DNA of 35,798 nucleotides, taken from NCBI GenBank assembly GCA_013816615.1, contig JACDED010000022.1, positions 8,823 to 44,620 on the forward strand, read 5' to 3'. A program made the translations under genes and the position numbers. Origin of the DNA: Bacteroidota bacterium. GTDB lineage: Bacteria > Bacteroidota > Bacteroidia > B-17B0 > Aurantibacillaceae. Shown here in pieces: positions 18,174 to 27,978 of the stretch (the first letter of the stretch is position 1; each line of letters starts with the position of its first letter). The notes beneath the pieces were generated by a model. The model ran no database searches. It was not told where the DNA came from and was given only the letters and a program-made list of their open reading frames with translations.

Positions 18174-19262
18174 ATGAATGTAGCTTTTTTATGTTTGGGC
18201 GGAAATATTGGCAACCGGATAGAGAATCTAAATCTCACAAAAAAAGCCATTAGCCGTATTTTAGGCAAACTAACAGCTCAATCACAGGTGTACGAAACGG
18301 CAGCCTGGGGAAGTGATTCGGCTAATAAATACCTGAACCAGGTAATTAAAATACAAACCAAATTAAGCGCACAAAAACTTTTAACCAGCGCATTGGCTAT
18401 TGAAAAAAGTCTTGGCCGAAAAAGAGGAGTAACAAAAAATAACGATAGAACTATTGATATTGACGTGCTGTTTTTTAATTCGGAAATAATTAAGGATAAA
18501 AATATCCAGATCCCGCACCCTCGTTTACACATGCGCAACTTTGTTTTAAAACCACTAAATGATATTGCAGCCGGTTTTATTCATCCTGAATTAAAAAAAT
18601 CTATCGCTGTTCTATTAAAAAACAGTAAAGATAAATTATCGGTAAAAAAATATGATGGAATAAAAAGCCTTAAATACATTTGTATTGAAGGTAATATTGG
18701 ATCCGGAAAAACCACGCTGGCAAAGGTGTTAGCGAAAAAATTAAGTGCACACTTTTTGCCTGAAGAGTTTGAAGATAATCCGCTATTACCGTTATTTTAC
18801 GAAAATAAAAAACTTTTTGCTTTTCCTTTAGAATACAGTTTTTTAGTGAGCCGTTTTAAACAATTAAATCAAACATTAAAAACAGAAAAAAAATTAGTTG
18901 TAAGCGATTATAGCTTATACAAATGTTTATGGTTTGCGAAAAATAATTTAGCAAAAAAAGATTTTACCCTTTTTAAGAAACAGTTTAAGCTTATTGCTGA
19001 GCAACTACCAAAACCCGACCTGATGGTTTATTTAAATACAACAACTAAAAATTTAAAACAAAATATAAAAAAACGTGGCAGAAAATACGAGCAAAGTATT
19101 TCTGAAGACTATTTAAACAATATCAGTGCGCAATATGATAAGGGTTTTGCTAAAATAAATGATATAAAAACACTACGCATAACAGTTAATACGTACCATC
19201 AAAAGCTTGAAGAAGCGTCTGTACAGGCGATTAATAACTTTATAAAAGAAAATTTTGGCTAA
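18174..19262 (+). CDS. folK: Fusion of FolK (HPPK) and a deoxynucleoside kinase domain
   Basis: N-terminal HPPK: LCLGGNIGNR...QVYETAAWG...RTIDIDVLFFN...IPHPRLHMRNFVLKPL. C-terminal kinase: ICIEGNIGSGKTTLAKVLAKKL...EEFEDNPLLPLFYE...VSDYSLYKCLWFA. Confidence 0.92.
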   Translation: MNVAFLCLGGNIGNRIENLNLTKKAISRILGKLTAQSQVYETAAWGSDSANKYLNQVIKIQTKLSAQKLLTSALAIEKSLGRKRGVTKNNDRTIDIDVLFFNSEIIKDKNIQIPHPRLHMRNFVLKPLNDIAAGFIHPELKKSIAVLLKNSKDKLSVKKYDGIKSLKYICIEGNIGSGKTTLAKVLAKKLSAHFLPEEFEDNPLLPLFYENKKLFAFPLEYSFLVSRFKQLNQTLKTEKKLVVSDYSLYKCLWFAKNNLAKKDFTLFKKQFKLIAEQLPKPDLMVYLNTTTKNLKQNIKKRGRKYEQSISEDYLNNISAQYDKGFAKINDIKTLRITVNTYHQKLEEASVQAINNFIKENFG

Positions 19263-19298
19263 TATATTCAAAAAAATTACATTTAGTTAATATTTATA

Positions 19299-21191
19299 AT
19301 GAAGAGTTTCCTCATTTTTTTAATTACATTTTTTTATTCCGCTTTTTTAACGGGTCAAATTACAATTATTGGCCATGCTGAATTCAATAGCACACCCTTA
19401 ATAAATACAACCATTGTTATAAAACAGGATGGCCTTGTAAAAGAAACATTTTATACAAAAACAAAATCAGATTTTACTTTAAAGCTAACCTTTGATAAAA
19501 ATTACCAGGTATACTTTAGCAATACAAAATACCAAACTTTATTTTTGGAAGTAAAAGCGGATGATATTCCAAAAGAAAAGCAGGATATTAATATGGTGCA
19601 CGAACTCAATATTCCCTTTGTGCTTAGAACTGATCAAGACATTGATACCAACGTTTTTAAAAAAGCTTTTTGTAAAATATTTTTTGACGGCAGGTCCAAA
19701 ATGATAGCAGATACCGCCTACACAAACACATTCAACAAAAGTGTTATAAAAAAACAAACACAAGAGCCCACTACTACGAACACTACAGTTGAAATTCCGG
19801 TAATGCTTGCCGGGCGTATTTGTTTAAATAAAAACACAAACTTACCGGTTGTTAACCAGGTAATAACTTTACTGGATAAAAGTGGTAAGGTTTTAAAAAC
19901 CACAGCCACTAACCGTTTTGGCGCATTTGCATTTACAGGTGTTAAGGCTTCTGAAGTTTCTAAGATCAAACTTAACATTAAGGATGCAGAAAATGCTACT
20001 GCAAAATTCACGCTATTCAATTCAAATAAAGTTGCCGTTTCAGAAGCAAAACCGGCAAGTAACGGATACGAATGGGTTTTAAAGCCCGAAGAATTAAAGA
20101 ACATGATCAATAACCAATACGTAAGTAATATTGGTGGTAAATTAGTATTAACATCAGGACAACAGAAAAAATTCTTTTCAAATAAAACCGTTTACTTATG
20201 CAATAAACATAATACTATTATTAAAAAAACAACCTCGAATGTTTTGGGAGCATTTGTTTTTGAAGATATCAGACCTGATGACACTTACTTTATAGGGGTT
20301 GATACAAAAGAAGTTGGCAGCGGCGAAAAGCTCGATTTTTTAAATAAAGATGATAATTACATAAAGCATTTTGATACAATTGCCGGTATAAGAAGGTCGT
20401 TAAAAATAAATACAAACTACAACAACCTTTTTAATTCTATCTCTATCAGCGATGATGAAATGAAAATGAATGTAAATGCAAAAGTGTATGGCGATCAAAA
20501 TACTCCTTTAGGAAAAATAAAGATCATTTTATTAAATGAAAATTACCTTGTAATTGACAGCGTTTTAACAGATGATCTGGGAGCTTTTAAATTTAAATAC
20601 CTCCCATTCTTAAAGCGTTTTTATTTAAGCGCCAATAATTCAGACAATGCTTTAGATGCTTTTAAAAACATTTTAGTTTATACTTTAGATGATAAATTAG
20701 TGAAGATAATTACAAATGAAAAAGGCAAGCGCTTTATTTACAAACCTATTGATGCCGAAATAAATCAAATTAAAGATCTTGAAATGGATGATCCATGGTT
20801 AGACCTCATGGGTAGTAATAAACCTAAAAAAAGCAGCAGTACTATTATTGAGAATATTTTATTCGAGACCAACAAAACAGATCTGTTGCCACAGGCAAAA
20901 GAAGTATTAAATAAAGTGATCTTAGTATTAAACACTAATAAAACAATTAAGATAGAAATTAGCGCGCATACGGATAGCAAAGGAACTGATGCTGATAATT
21001 TAAAACTTAGTCAGCTAAGAGCAAAAACAGCTTTAACATACGTTACTGCTGCAGGTGTTGATGCCGACAGAATAATCTCTATTGGTTATGGAGAAGGAAA
21101 ATTATTAAATAAATGTAAAGATAACACGCCTTGCAGCGAAATAGAACACGCACAAAACCGACGTGTTGAATTTAAAATATTAGAAAATTAA
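19299..21191 (+). CDS. OmpA family protein with N-terminal carboxypeptidase-regulatory-like/beta-sandwich repeats
   Basis: 630 aa; signal peptide; C-terminal OmpA domain 'ILFETNKTDLLPQAKEVLNKV...IEISAHTDSKGTDADNLKLSQLRAKTALTYVTAAGVDADRIISIGYGE...NRRVEFKIL'. Confidence 0.92.
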   Translation: MKSFLIFLITFFYSAFLTGQITIIGHAEFNSTPLINTTIVIKQDGLVKETFYTKTKSDFTLKLTFDKNYQVYFSNTKYQTLFLEVKADDIPKEKQDINMVHELNIPFVLRTDQDIDTNVFKKAFCKIFFDGRSKMIADTAYTNTFNKSVIKKQTQEPTTTNTTVEIPVMLAGRICLNKNTNLPVVNQVITLLDKSGKVLKTTATNRFGAFAFTGVKASEVSKIKLNIKDAENATAKFTLFNSNKVAVSEAKPASNGYEWVLKPEELKNMINNQYVSNIGGKLVLTSGQQKKFFSNKTVYLCNKHNTIIKKTTSNVLGAFVFEDIRPDDTYFIGVDTKEVGSGEKLDFLNKDDNYIKHFDTIAGIRRSLKINTNYNNLFNSISISDDEMKMNVNAKVYGDQNTPLGKIKIILLNENYLVIDSVLTDDLGAFKFKYLPFLKRFYLSANNSDNALDAFKNILVYTLDDKLVKIITNEKGKRFIYKPIDAEINQIKDLEMDDPWLDLMGSNKPKKSSSTIIENILFETNKTDLLPQAKEVLNKVILVLNTNKTIKIEISAHTDSKGTDADNLKLSQLRAKTALTYVTAAGVDADRIISIGYGEGKLLNKCKDNTPCSEIEHAQNRRVEFKILEN

Positions 21192-21199
21192 TTAATAGC

Positions 21200-21523
21200 A
21201 TGAAGACCTCTGAAATTAAATTTAAAGTAACAGTTGACGAAAATAATTTACCCACTAAAATTGAATGGGATGCGCCCGATTCAGGCGAAAAAAGCACTTG
21301 TAAAAGCGTTATGATAGCGCTTTGGGACGAAAAAGAAAACAACACATTACGCATTGATCTGTGGACCAAAGAAATGATGGTGGATGAAATGAAAAAATTC
21401 TACCATCAAAATGTAATGACCTTAACAGATACTTATTTACGTGCAACAGGCGATACAAAAACCGCAGATAGCGTAAAAGCTATTTTTAACCAAGTTGGAA
21501 AAGATATTGGGGTATTGAAGTAA
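21200..21523 (+). CDS. gldC: Gliding motility protein GldC
   Basis: 107 aa: MKTSEIKFKVTVDENNLPTKIEWDAPDSGEKSTCKSVMIALWDEKENNTLRIDLWTKEMMVDEMKKFYHQ, a recognisable GldC sequence. Confidence 0.92.
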   Translation: MKTSEIKFKVTVDENNLPTKIEWDAPDSGEKSTCKSVMIALWDEKENNTLRIDLWTKEMMVDEMKKFYHQNVMTLTDTYLRATGDTKTADSVKAIFNQVGKDIGVLK

Positions 21524-21530
21524 TTCCTGC

Positions 21531-21610
21531 GTCATTCCGGCCTTGAGCCGGAATCTCAGCTCTCTTTAGAATTGTTTAGTTCTGAGACCCTGAATCAAGT
21601 TCAGGGTGAC
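21531..21610. repeat. Cruciform-like intergenic repeat with two hairpins and a closing stem
   Basis: ATTCCGG/CCGGAAT (21534-21554), ACCCTGA/TCAGGGT (21587-21607), CTCAG/CTGAG linking stem, GTCA/TGAC outer ends. Confidence 0.75.
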
Positions 21611-21639
21611 AGTTTATTAGTAATAAATTCTTTATGTGT

Positions 21640-22182
21640 TTAAGACTTCTCGTTCGTCTCAAAAAAACTAAAATTCACATTACCATAACTTCTTTTTTGA
21701 ACAAAACCCTGTAAGGTTTCCAGGTTAGTTCTTGGTCCGTGTTCAATAATTAAAATTCCGTTTTCATTTAATAATTGTTTCTCCATTACCAATTGGTGAA
21801 TGGTTGGTATATTTTCTAGATCGTAAGGTGGATCAGCAAAGATCAGATCGAATTTCTGATTACAATTCTTTAAAAAATCAAATACATCACTTTTAATTGT
21901 ATCGATATTGAGTTTTAATTCTTTACTGGTGGCTTTTAAAAAGCCAACGCATTTAAAATTTTTATCTACTGCTAAAATATCATTACTTCCTCTTGATGCA
22001 AACTCTAAAGAAATATGACCGGTTCCGCTAAAAAGATCCAGCACTTTTGTCTCGTCATAATTGATCTTATTATTAAGCATGTTAAACAAACCTTCTTTTG
22101 CAAAATCGGTTGTAGGCCTTAGCGGCAGGTCTTTGGGCACTTTTATTACCCTGCCTTTGTGGGTTCCGTTTATGATACGCAC
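21640..22182 (-). CDS. rsmD: 16S rRNA (guanine966-N2)-methyltransferase RsmD
   Basis: 180 aa: MRIINGTHKGRVIKVPKDLPLRPTTDFAKEGLFNML...VLDLFSGTGHISLEFASRG...FDLIFADPPYDL. Confidence 0.95.
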   Translation of the reverse strand: MRIINGTHKGRVIKVPKDLPLRPTTDFAKEGLFNMLNNKINYDETKVLDLFSGTGHISLEFASRGSNDILAVDKNFKCVGFLKATSKELKLNIDTIKSDVFDFLKNCNQKFDLIFADPPYDLENIPTIHQLVMEKQLLNENGILIIEHGPRTNLETLQGFVQKRSYGNVNFSFFETNEKS

Positions 22183-23027
22183 AGGTGTTGATTTAATAAA
22201 GTAAAATAAAAGTGTTTAGGTAATGTTTGCAGTTCAGCATCCAATTTTATGTCAGGGTTATGTACAACAAAGTTTACTTGTTTAATATACTTTTTTATAC
22301 TTAAAATTAAACTATCATCGGTTTGCACCTGCCCGCTTATCACCAATTTAATTTGTAATGGATTTAAATTAAATTGTTCCATCATAAACAATAGGTAATA
22401 CAAAATATCTTCGTTGTTCTCGTAATTAAATACATTATAAAAAAGAAGGTCGTTCTTTTCTTTTGCTGCAATTTCGATCAGATCATCATTTATGGTTAAA
22501 AATAAATTGTCGTTAATTAAAGAATGATTATTAAAAAACAATTCATTATTAATAGCGCCTGCGTGTTTTATAATAGCATGAGAAAACACCCGTTCAAGGG
22601 CCTGCACTAATTCATTATCGAAAACATAACAAAATTTTACATTCTTAATAGTATGTGCCAAAGGATTTTTAACTTCGGCTATACCTGATGAAAAAGAAAG
22701 AAATTCCTTAAGATCGTTTGAATTGGAATAAGCTTCGGGAACAATAGTAAAATCTTTATTTAAAACAGATACAATTACTTTTTCAAATTTTTTTTGGGCC
22801 AATTGATAATTGTTGAGTAAAAAAACAATTTTTTCACCAAACGTTTGAGCCGTGCCGAGCGTATTGTTTATTGTTACGTGACCAATTTGTATAACATTTT
22901 TAAAATTATTTGATGAAACAGCAAACATAAAAGAGCTTTGGCTTATAAAAAGAGATAAAGATATTGCATCACCTACAACAGCCTTATTCGTTAATACCTG
23001 CTTTTCTTTATAATATTCGCCCAACAT
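22170..23027 (-). CDS. DUF3822 family protein
   Basis: 285 aa, overlapping rsmD by 13 bp on the same strand; DUF3822 proteins commonly sit next to rsmD in Bacteroidota. Confidence 0.75.
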   Translation of the reverse strand: MLGEYYKEKQVLTNKAVVGDAISLSLFISQSSFMFAVSSNNFKNVIQIGHVTINNTLGTAQTFGEKIVFLLNNYQLAQKKFEKVIVSVLNKDFTIVPEAYSNSNDLKEFLSFSSGIAEVKNPLAHTIKNVKFCYVFDNELVQALERVFSHAIIKHAGAINNELFFNNHSLINDNLFLTINDDLIEIAAKEKNDLLFYNVFNYENNEDILYYLLFMMEQFNLNPLQIKLVISGQVQTDDSLILSIKKYIKQVNFVVHNPDIKLDAELQTLPKHFYFTLLNQHLCVS

Positions 23028-23135
23028 CCGGTAACAAATCTAAGGTATTCTTAAAAATAAAAAACTTTTTTTTTAAACTCATTAAACCTTTTCCTTTTTT
23101 CACCATCATAGATTAAAATATTAAAACTTTAAAAC

Positions 23136-24071
23136 ATGAAAACTTCAAAAATCTATTTAGTCCTGGTTGCAGCTTTAGTGGCCTTTTCTATAGCATTTAC
23201 ATCTTGCCGCAAAAAAGATAAAAACCCTGTAGAGGAGCCTGATAATGAGCAAACAACCGCAACAGATAACAACTTAGCTGAAACTACTTCCAGCGATATT
23301 GAATCGATGGGAAGCCAGGTAGGCGAAAACGGCACATTGTCTACTTATAGATCCAACGGCTCTTCAACAGGCAATGGGATCGTCTCCATCGCTCCGTGTG
23401 CTACTCTTAGTGGTATTGGCACCGGAACAGTGACCGTAGATTTTGGCACAACCGGCTGTATAGGTACTGATGGCAGGGTTCGTACAGGTAAATTATTCTT
23501 TGATTTTTCTGCATCAAGCCCTACTACCTCTATTTATTATCGTAATCCGGGTTTTAGCATGAAAGTTACTGCATTAAATTATGTTGTAGATGGATACCAG
23601 GTTACTATTAATAACAAGGTGATTACTAATACTACACCGGCTGGTGCTCCTGTGGGTACAAACCTTACATGGTCAATTGCTGCAAACATATCAATTGTTA
23701 AACCAAATAATGCAGGTACTGTTTCGTGGAGTTGCAACCGTACTAAAGAACTTATTAATACAAGTGATCCCCTTTGCTATAGTGGCCAAACTAATCCAAT
23801 TAACTGGACAAAAGCTAAAGTAAAACTAAATGGTTCAGCAACGGGTACAAATGCAAAAAATGAAAATTTTACTGCAACAGCTACAGATCTTGTAAGAGAT
23901 TTTACTTGTGCGCCTGATGTTGCTCACCCGCACCGCCACCCATTTGTAAGTGGTACTATTTCTTATACTCCCGGCAGTCGGCCAACACGCTTGATCGATT
24001 TTGGTAGCGGCACCTGTGATCTTGTTGGTACAATCACCATCAATAGTCAGACATATGCGTTCAATTTCTAA
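23136..24071 (+). CDS. Putative lipoprotein of unknown function
   Basis: 311 aa; signal peptide with lipobox-like AFTSC followed by RKKDKNPVEEPDNEQ. Confidence 0.7.
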   Translation: MKTSKIYLVLVAALVAFSIAFTSCRKKDKNPVEEPDNEQTTATDNNLAETTSSDIESMGSQVGENGTLSTYRSNGSSTGNGIVSIAPCATLSGIGTGTVTVDFGTTGCIGTDGRVRTGKLFFDFSASSPTTSIYYRNPGFSMKVTALNYVVDGYQVTINNKVITNTTPAGAPVGTNLTWSIAANISIVKPNNAGTVSWSCNRTKELINTSDPLCYSGQTNPINWTKAKVKLNGSATGTNAKNENFTATATDLVRDFTCAPDVAHPHRHPFVSGTISYTPGSRPTRLIDFGSGTCDLVGTITINSQTYAFNF

Positions 24072-24093
24072 CAAACTAAATAAATAAAAGTTG

Positions 24094-24125
24094 AAAAGCC
24101 ATCCGTAACAGGGTGGCTTTTTTAT
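24094..24125 (+). terminator. Intrinsic terminator after the lipoprotein gene
   Basis: AAAAGCCATCC-gtaaca-GGGTGGCTTTT plus T-tract; 11-bp stem with one G-U pair. Confidence 0.87.
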
Positions 24126-24160
24126 TTAATTTAGAGGGCTTCGTAAATTTATATTCTGAA

Positions 24161-25585
24161 ATGTCCAAAATAATTTTGCCACACGATTTTGAAAAAATAG
24201 TTTCAGGATATTTACCATTTATTGCAAACGCAGATCAAAAGATCGCAATAAAAAAGATCTCTGAATTTATTTTTAATCCCGATGAACGTGGTGTGTTTAT
24301 TTTAAGAGGTTATGCCGGAACGGGTAAAACAAATTTAATTTCTGCATTTACAAAAGCTTTACCAAATATAAAATGGCGTAGTGTTTTATTAGCTCCAACA
24401 GGCCGTGCAGCAAAGGTGTTGGGTATGTATTCACAAAAACCAGCACAAACCATTCATAAAAAAATATTCAGGAAACAAATTGGCGCGGATGGTACTTTTT
24501 ATTTTTCACTGGCCGAAAATTTACACAAGAATACGTTGTTTATTGTTGATGAAGCATCTATGATAAGTGCTGATTCAGGTGGAGAAAGTTTATTGAACAG
24601 TTTGCTCGAAAATTTATTTGAATACATTTACAGCGGCGATAATTGCAAACTTATTCTTATTGGTGATACAGCTCAGCTGCCACCTGTTGGCAGTATTGAA
24701 AGCCCGGCATTGAGCGAAGACTATTTAAAAAGTGCTTTTCATTTAAACATTAATTTTTTTGAATTAAAAGAAGTTGCAAGACAACGTTTAGAAAGCGAAA
24801 TTTTATTGAACGCAACCCATATCAGAAACAATATTGGCAACAAGGTTTTTGAATTTCCGAAATTTATTTGTGGTAAAGATCTTATTAATTTGCCAGGCGA
24901 TGAATTGGAAGATCAGATAAACGCTGCTATTTCAAAGTATGGTGAAGAAAATGTAGTGATCATTACACGCAGCAATAAAAGAGCAAATCTTTTTAATCAG
25001 AGTTTCAGGAACAGGATAAAATTGTATGAGGAAGACCTTTGTGCAGGAGATAAAATAATGATCGTGAAAAATAATTATTTTTGGTTGCCCGAAAATAATG
25101 GTGAAGCAGGTTTTATTGCAAACGGCGACATGGTAGAAATTACACGCATTGTAAAACGTGAAAATTTATACGGCCTGGATTTTTGCGAGTGCCAGGTAAG
25201 ATTTATTGATTATCCAAACCTGGCAGAATTGCAGGTGAAGATAATTACCAACTCACTCTTTTCAGATAATCCTGCCTTAACACAGGAAGAGCAAAAACAT
25301 TTGTTTGAAGCTGTAATGGCCGATGTAAGCCATGAGCCAGCCAAAGGCATACGTATGGCCTATTTAAAAAACAGTCCGTATTACAACGCATTACAGGTAA
25401 AATTCAGTTATGCTATAACTTGCCACAAGTCACAGGGCGGCCAATGGCCAGTGGTATTCATAGATCAGGGTTATTTAAAAGAAGAAAATATTGATGAGGG
25501 TTTCCTGCGATGGCTGTATACAGCCATAACAAGAGCAACTGAAAAAGTATACCTTATTAACTTTAACGCATTGTTTTTTAATTAG
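24161..25585 (+). CDS. RecD-like ATP-dependent DNA helicase (AAA_30/UvrD_C_2 type)
   Basis: Walker A GYAGTGKTN, Walker B FIVDEASMIS, 'LIGDTAQLPPVGS', C-terminal 'FSYAITCHKSQGGQWPVVFIDQG...RWLYTAITRATEKVYLIN'. Start moved from 24113 to the MSKIILPHDFEK Met, because 24113 lies inside the upstream terminator. Confidence 0.9.
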   Translation: MSKIILPHDFEKIVSGYLPFIANADQKIAIKKISEFIFNPDERGVFILRGYAGTGKTNLISAFTKALPNIKWRSVLLAPTGRAAKVLGMYSQKPAQTIHKKIFRKQIGADGTFYFSLAENLHKNTLFIVDEASMISADSGGESLLNSLLENLFEYIYSGDNCKLILIGDTAQLPPVGSIESPALSEDYLKSAFHLNINFFELKEVARQRLESEILLNATHIRNNIGNKVFEFPKFICGKDLINLPGDELEDQINAAISKYGEENVVIITRSNKRANLFNQSFRNRIKLYEEDLCAGDKIMIVKNNYFWLPENNGEAGFIANGDMVEITRIVKRENLYGLDFCECQVRFIDYPNLAELQVKIITNSLFSDNPALTQEEQKHLFEAVMADVSHEPAKGIRMAYLKNSPYYNALQVKFSYAITCHKSQGGQWPVVFIDQGYLKEENIDEGFLRWLYTAITRATEKVYLINFNALFFN

Positions 25586-25680
25586 TTACAAGCGACTTAA
25601 CAATTGCTTTTTGAAAATATATTAGTAAACCTATGGTATTTTCCGAAATTTTTCCTATTTTTATTCGATTAAAACCCTAA

Positions 25681-26622
25681 ATGAGAAAAGTACTTTTTTT
25701 AATTTCCTTACTTTCTTTTATACTAATTACTGAGGCTCAGAATTTTACACGTCCTGGTGATTGGAAAAAATACAGGAAGGAAATTTTTGTTACAGGTGGT
25801 ACTTCTAATTTTTTAGGTGATCTTGGTGGACGTGATCAAATAGGAAAAGATTATAGTCCTGTTGATCTGGAACTTTCTCAAACAAAAACAGCATTTGGTG
25901 TAGGCTACAGATATAAATTAGATACCTGGATAAATCTTACTGCAAAATTTAATTATTTAATTGTAAAAGGCGACGATGCTTTAACGCAGGAACCTTTTAG
26001 AAATAACCGTAACCTTAATTTTAAATCTAATATTTTTGAATTAGCTGGTAGAATTGAGATCGGTTATCAAAGTAGTAAAAGCAGGAACCGTTATGGTATT
26101 AAACGAACTTTAAGTAAAAGAACAAAAGGCCTTACTCATGCAGCATTTGCTTTTATTGGTGTTGGTGGTTTTTACTACAATCCAAAAGGCCGTATGAGTA
26201 ACGGAAAATATGTAAAGCTTATCTCTTTACACACCGAAGGACAAGGCTTACCCGGTGGTCCTAAAAAATATACAAATTATAGTGTTTGCATTCCTATTGG
26301 TTTATTTTATAAATGTACTATCAATAAACAGTGGAGCGTTGGCCTTGAAGCCGCCTGGCGCAAAACATTTACAGATTATATTGATGATGTTGGTACAAGT
26401 TATTATGATCCCATTGCTTTAACCGAAGCTTACGGCCCGTTATCTGCAACTATGTCCGATCCAAACAAAGGCCTTATTTACGGAGCAACATCGCCGGATG
26501 GTTCTGGAGTTGCTGCACAACGTGGTGATAGACAAAAAGATTCTTACGTTTCAGTTGAATTAACCGTAGGCTACATTTTTAAACAAAAACGTAAGCGCGC
26601 AAGGTTAAGAAGTAAGTTCTAG
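25681..26622 (+). CDS. DUF6089 / PorG-like outer membrane beta-barrel protein
   Basis: 313 aa; signal peptide; FVTGGTSNFLGDLGG and WRKTFTDYIDDVGTSYYDP are typical of DUF6089. Confidence 0.8.
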   Translation: MRKVLFLISLLSFILITEAQNFTRPGDWKKYRKEIFVTGGTSNFLGDLGGRDQIGKDYSPVDLELSQTKTAFGVGYRYKLDTWINLTAKFNYLIVKGDDALTQEPFRNNRNLNFKSNIFELAGRIEIGYQSSKSRNRYGIKRTLSKRTKGLTHAAFAFIGVGGFYYNPKGRMSNGKYVKLISLHTEGQGLPGGPKKYTNYSVCIPIGLFYKCTINKQWSVGLEAAWRKTFTDYIDDVGTSYYDPIALTEAYGPLSATMSDPNKGLIYGATSPDGSGVAAQRGDRQKDSYVSVELTVGYIFKQKRKRARLRSKF

Positions 26623-26654
26623 TACTTTTTATTCACTATTCAAATTTATATTTT

Positions 26655-27158
26655 ATGAATTTCACATTAAGGCCCTGGACGGTCAAGGACCTGGAGAGCC
26701 TTGTAAAATATGGCAATAATAATAACATTGCAAAATTTATGACCGATAAATTTCCACATCCATATACACTTGAAAAAGGAAAACAATTTATTGAATTTGC
26801 AACAAGTCATAAACCTGTTCGTTTGTTTGCGGTTGAAATTAACGGAGAAGCTTGTGGTGGTATTGGCATTCATCCACAAGATGATATTCACTGTAAGAAC
26901 GCTGAATTGGGTTATTGGCTTGGTGAACCATTTTGGGGACAGGGTATAATAAGCAAAGCAATAATACAAATGGTAGATCATGGTTTTATGAATTTTGATA
27001 TCACACGCATTTTTGCAAGACCATTCGGAACAAATGCGGCATCACAAAAAGTATTAGAAAAAGCAGGTTTTAAACTTGAAGCGCGCTTTGAAAAAACCTT
27101 ATATAAAAACGGTATTTATCTTGATGAACTTATCTATTCGGTAAATAAAAAAAACTAA
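26655..27158 (+). CDS. GNAT family N-acetyltransferase (RimJ/RimL type)
   Basis: 167 aa: LRPWTVKDLESLVKYGNN...CGGIGIHP...ELGYWLGEPFWGQGIISKAI...FARPFGTNAASQKVLEKAGFKLEA. Confidence 0.92.
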   Translation: MNFTLRPWTVKDLESLVKYGNNNNIAKFMTDKFPHPYTLEKGKQFIEFATSHKPVRLFAVEINGEACGGIGIHPQDDIHCKNAELGYWLGEPFWGQGIISKAIIQMVDHGFMNFDITRIFARPFGTNAASQKVLEKAGFKLEARFEKTLYKNGIYLDELIYSVNKKN

Positions 27159-27299
27159 AAAAAACACAACAAATTTCATGCCTTTTTACAATCCTTTATT
27201 CATAAGAATTTCAAAGCAATATCAAAAAACAGTTTGAGGAATTTGTTTCCCATAAAAAACTAAAAGTTAAATTAATAACTCTTTAATTCAATACCTGCT

Positions 27300-27307
27300 T
27301 AGATTTG
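27300..27307 (+). promoter_or_regulatory. Possible -7 element (TAnnTTTG) upstream of the ECF sigma gene
   Basis: TAGATTTG, 28 bp before the TTG start at 27335; -33 box not clear. Confidence 0.3.
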
Positions 27308-27334
27308 TATCTTTAAACATTAGAAGATAGATAT

Positions 27335-27850
27335 TTGCAGGAACAGTTTGAAATAATTTACCGAACTTATTATAATACACTTCGAAACGTAGTAGAGAAT
27401 ATAATTAATGATAAGGATGCATCTCATGATGTTGTTCAGGAAGTATTTTTAAAACTCTGGCGAAAACGCGATGAATTAGATCTGATTTTGGATAAAAGAT
27501 CTTACCTTTTCAGATCTTCTATCAATGCCTCTATCACTTATCTTGAACACAATAAACATTGTGTACAATTAACCGACGTGATAGCAGGTACCGAAAATGC
27601 CGATTCAACTATATTAACTAAAGAGCTTGAACTTAAAGTACAAATTGCACTGGATAAATTACCGCCAAAATGTAAAGCGATCTTTATTTTGAGCCGTTTT
27701 GAAAACATGAAATATAAAGAGATAGCAGCCTTTCTTGATGTATCCGAAAAAACTATTGAAAACCAGATCGGAATTGCACTTAAACGCATGAGAGATGACC
27801 TAAAGCGCTATTTAACCAAAGGTTTTTCATCCTTTCACCAAACTAAATAA
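27335..27850 (+). CDS. ECF-type RNA polymerase sigma-70 factor (Bacteroidetes family)
   Basis: 171 aa; TTG start; FEIIYRTYYNTLRNVVENIINDKDASHDVVQEVFLKLW and LPPKCKAIFILSRFENMKYKEIAAFLDVSEKTIENQIGIALKRMRDDL (regions 2 and 4). Confidence 0.93.
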   Translation: MQEQFEIIYRTYYNTLRNVVENIINDKDASHDVVQEVFLKLWRKRDELDLILDKRSYLFRSSINASITYLEHNKHCVQLTDVIAGTENADSTILTKELELKVQIALDKLPPKCKAIFILSRFENMKYKEIAAFLDVSEKTIENQIGIALKRMRDDLKRYLTKGFSSFHQTK

Positions 27851-27978
27851 CCACGCTCCTTTTAATTTCACTCTAAGGATCAATCAGTTAAAGTATTTAT
27901 TTTTTTCTTTTGGGGGTATAGCCTTTTTTTTGGGTCTTATAGTTAAACCATGGCGTATTTAATAATTAAATCTAAAAA

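Noticed and set aside
19718-20110. 130-aa minus ORF opposite the OmpA gene
   Set aside because: Fully antisense to a well-supported CDS; no recognisable domain or start context.
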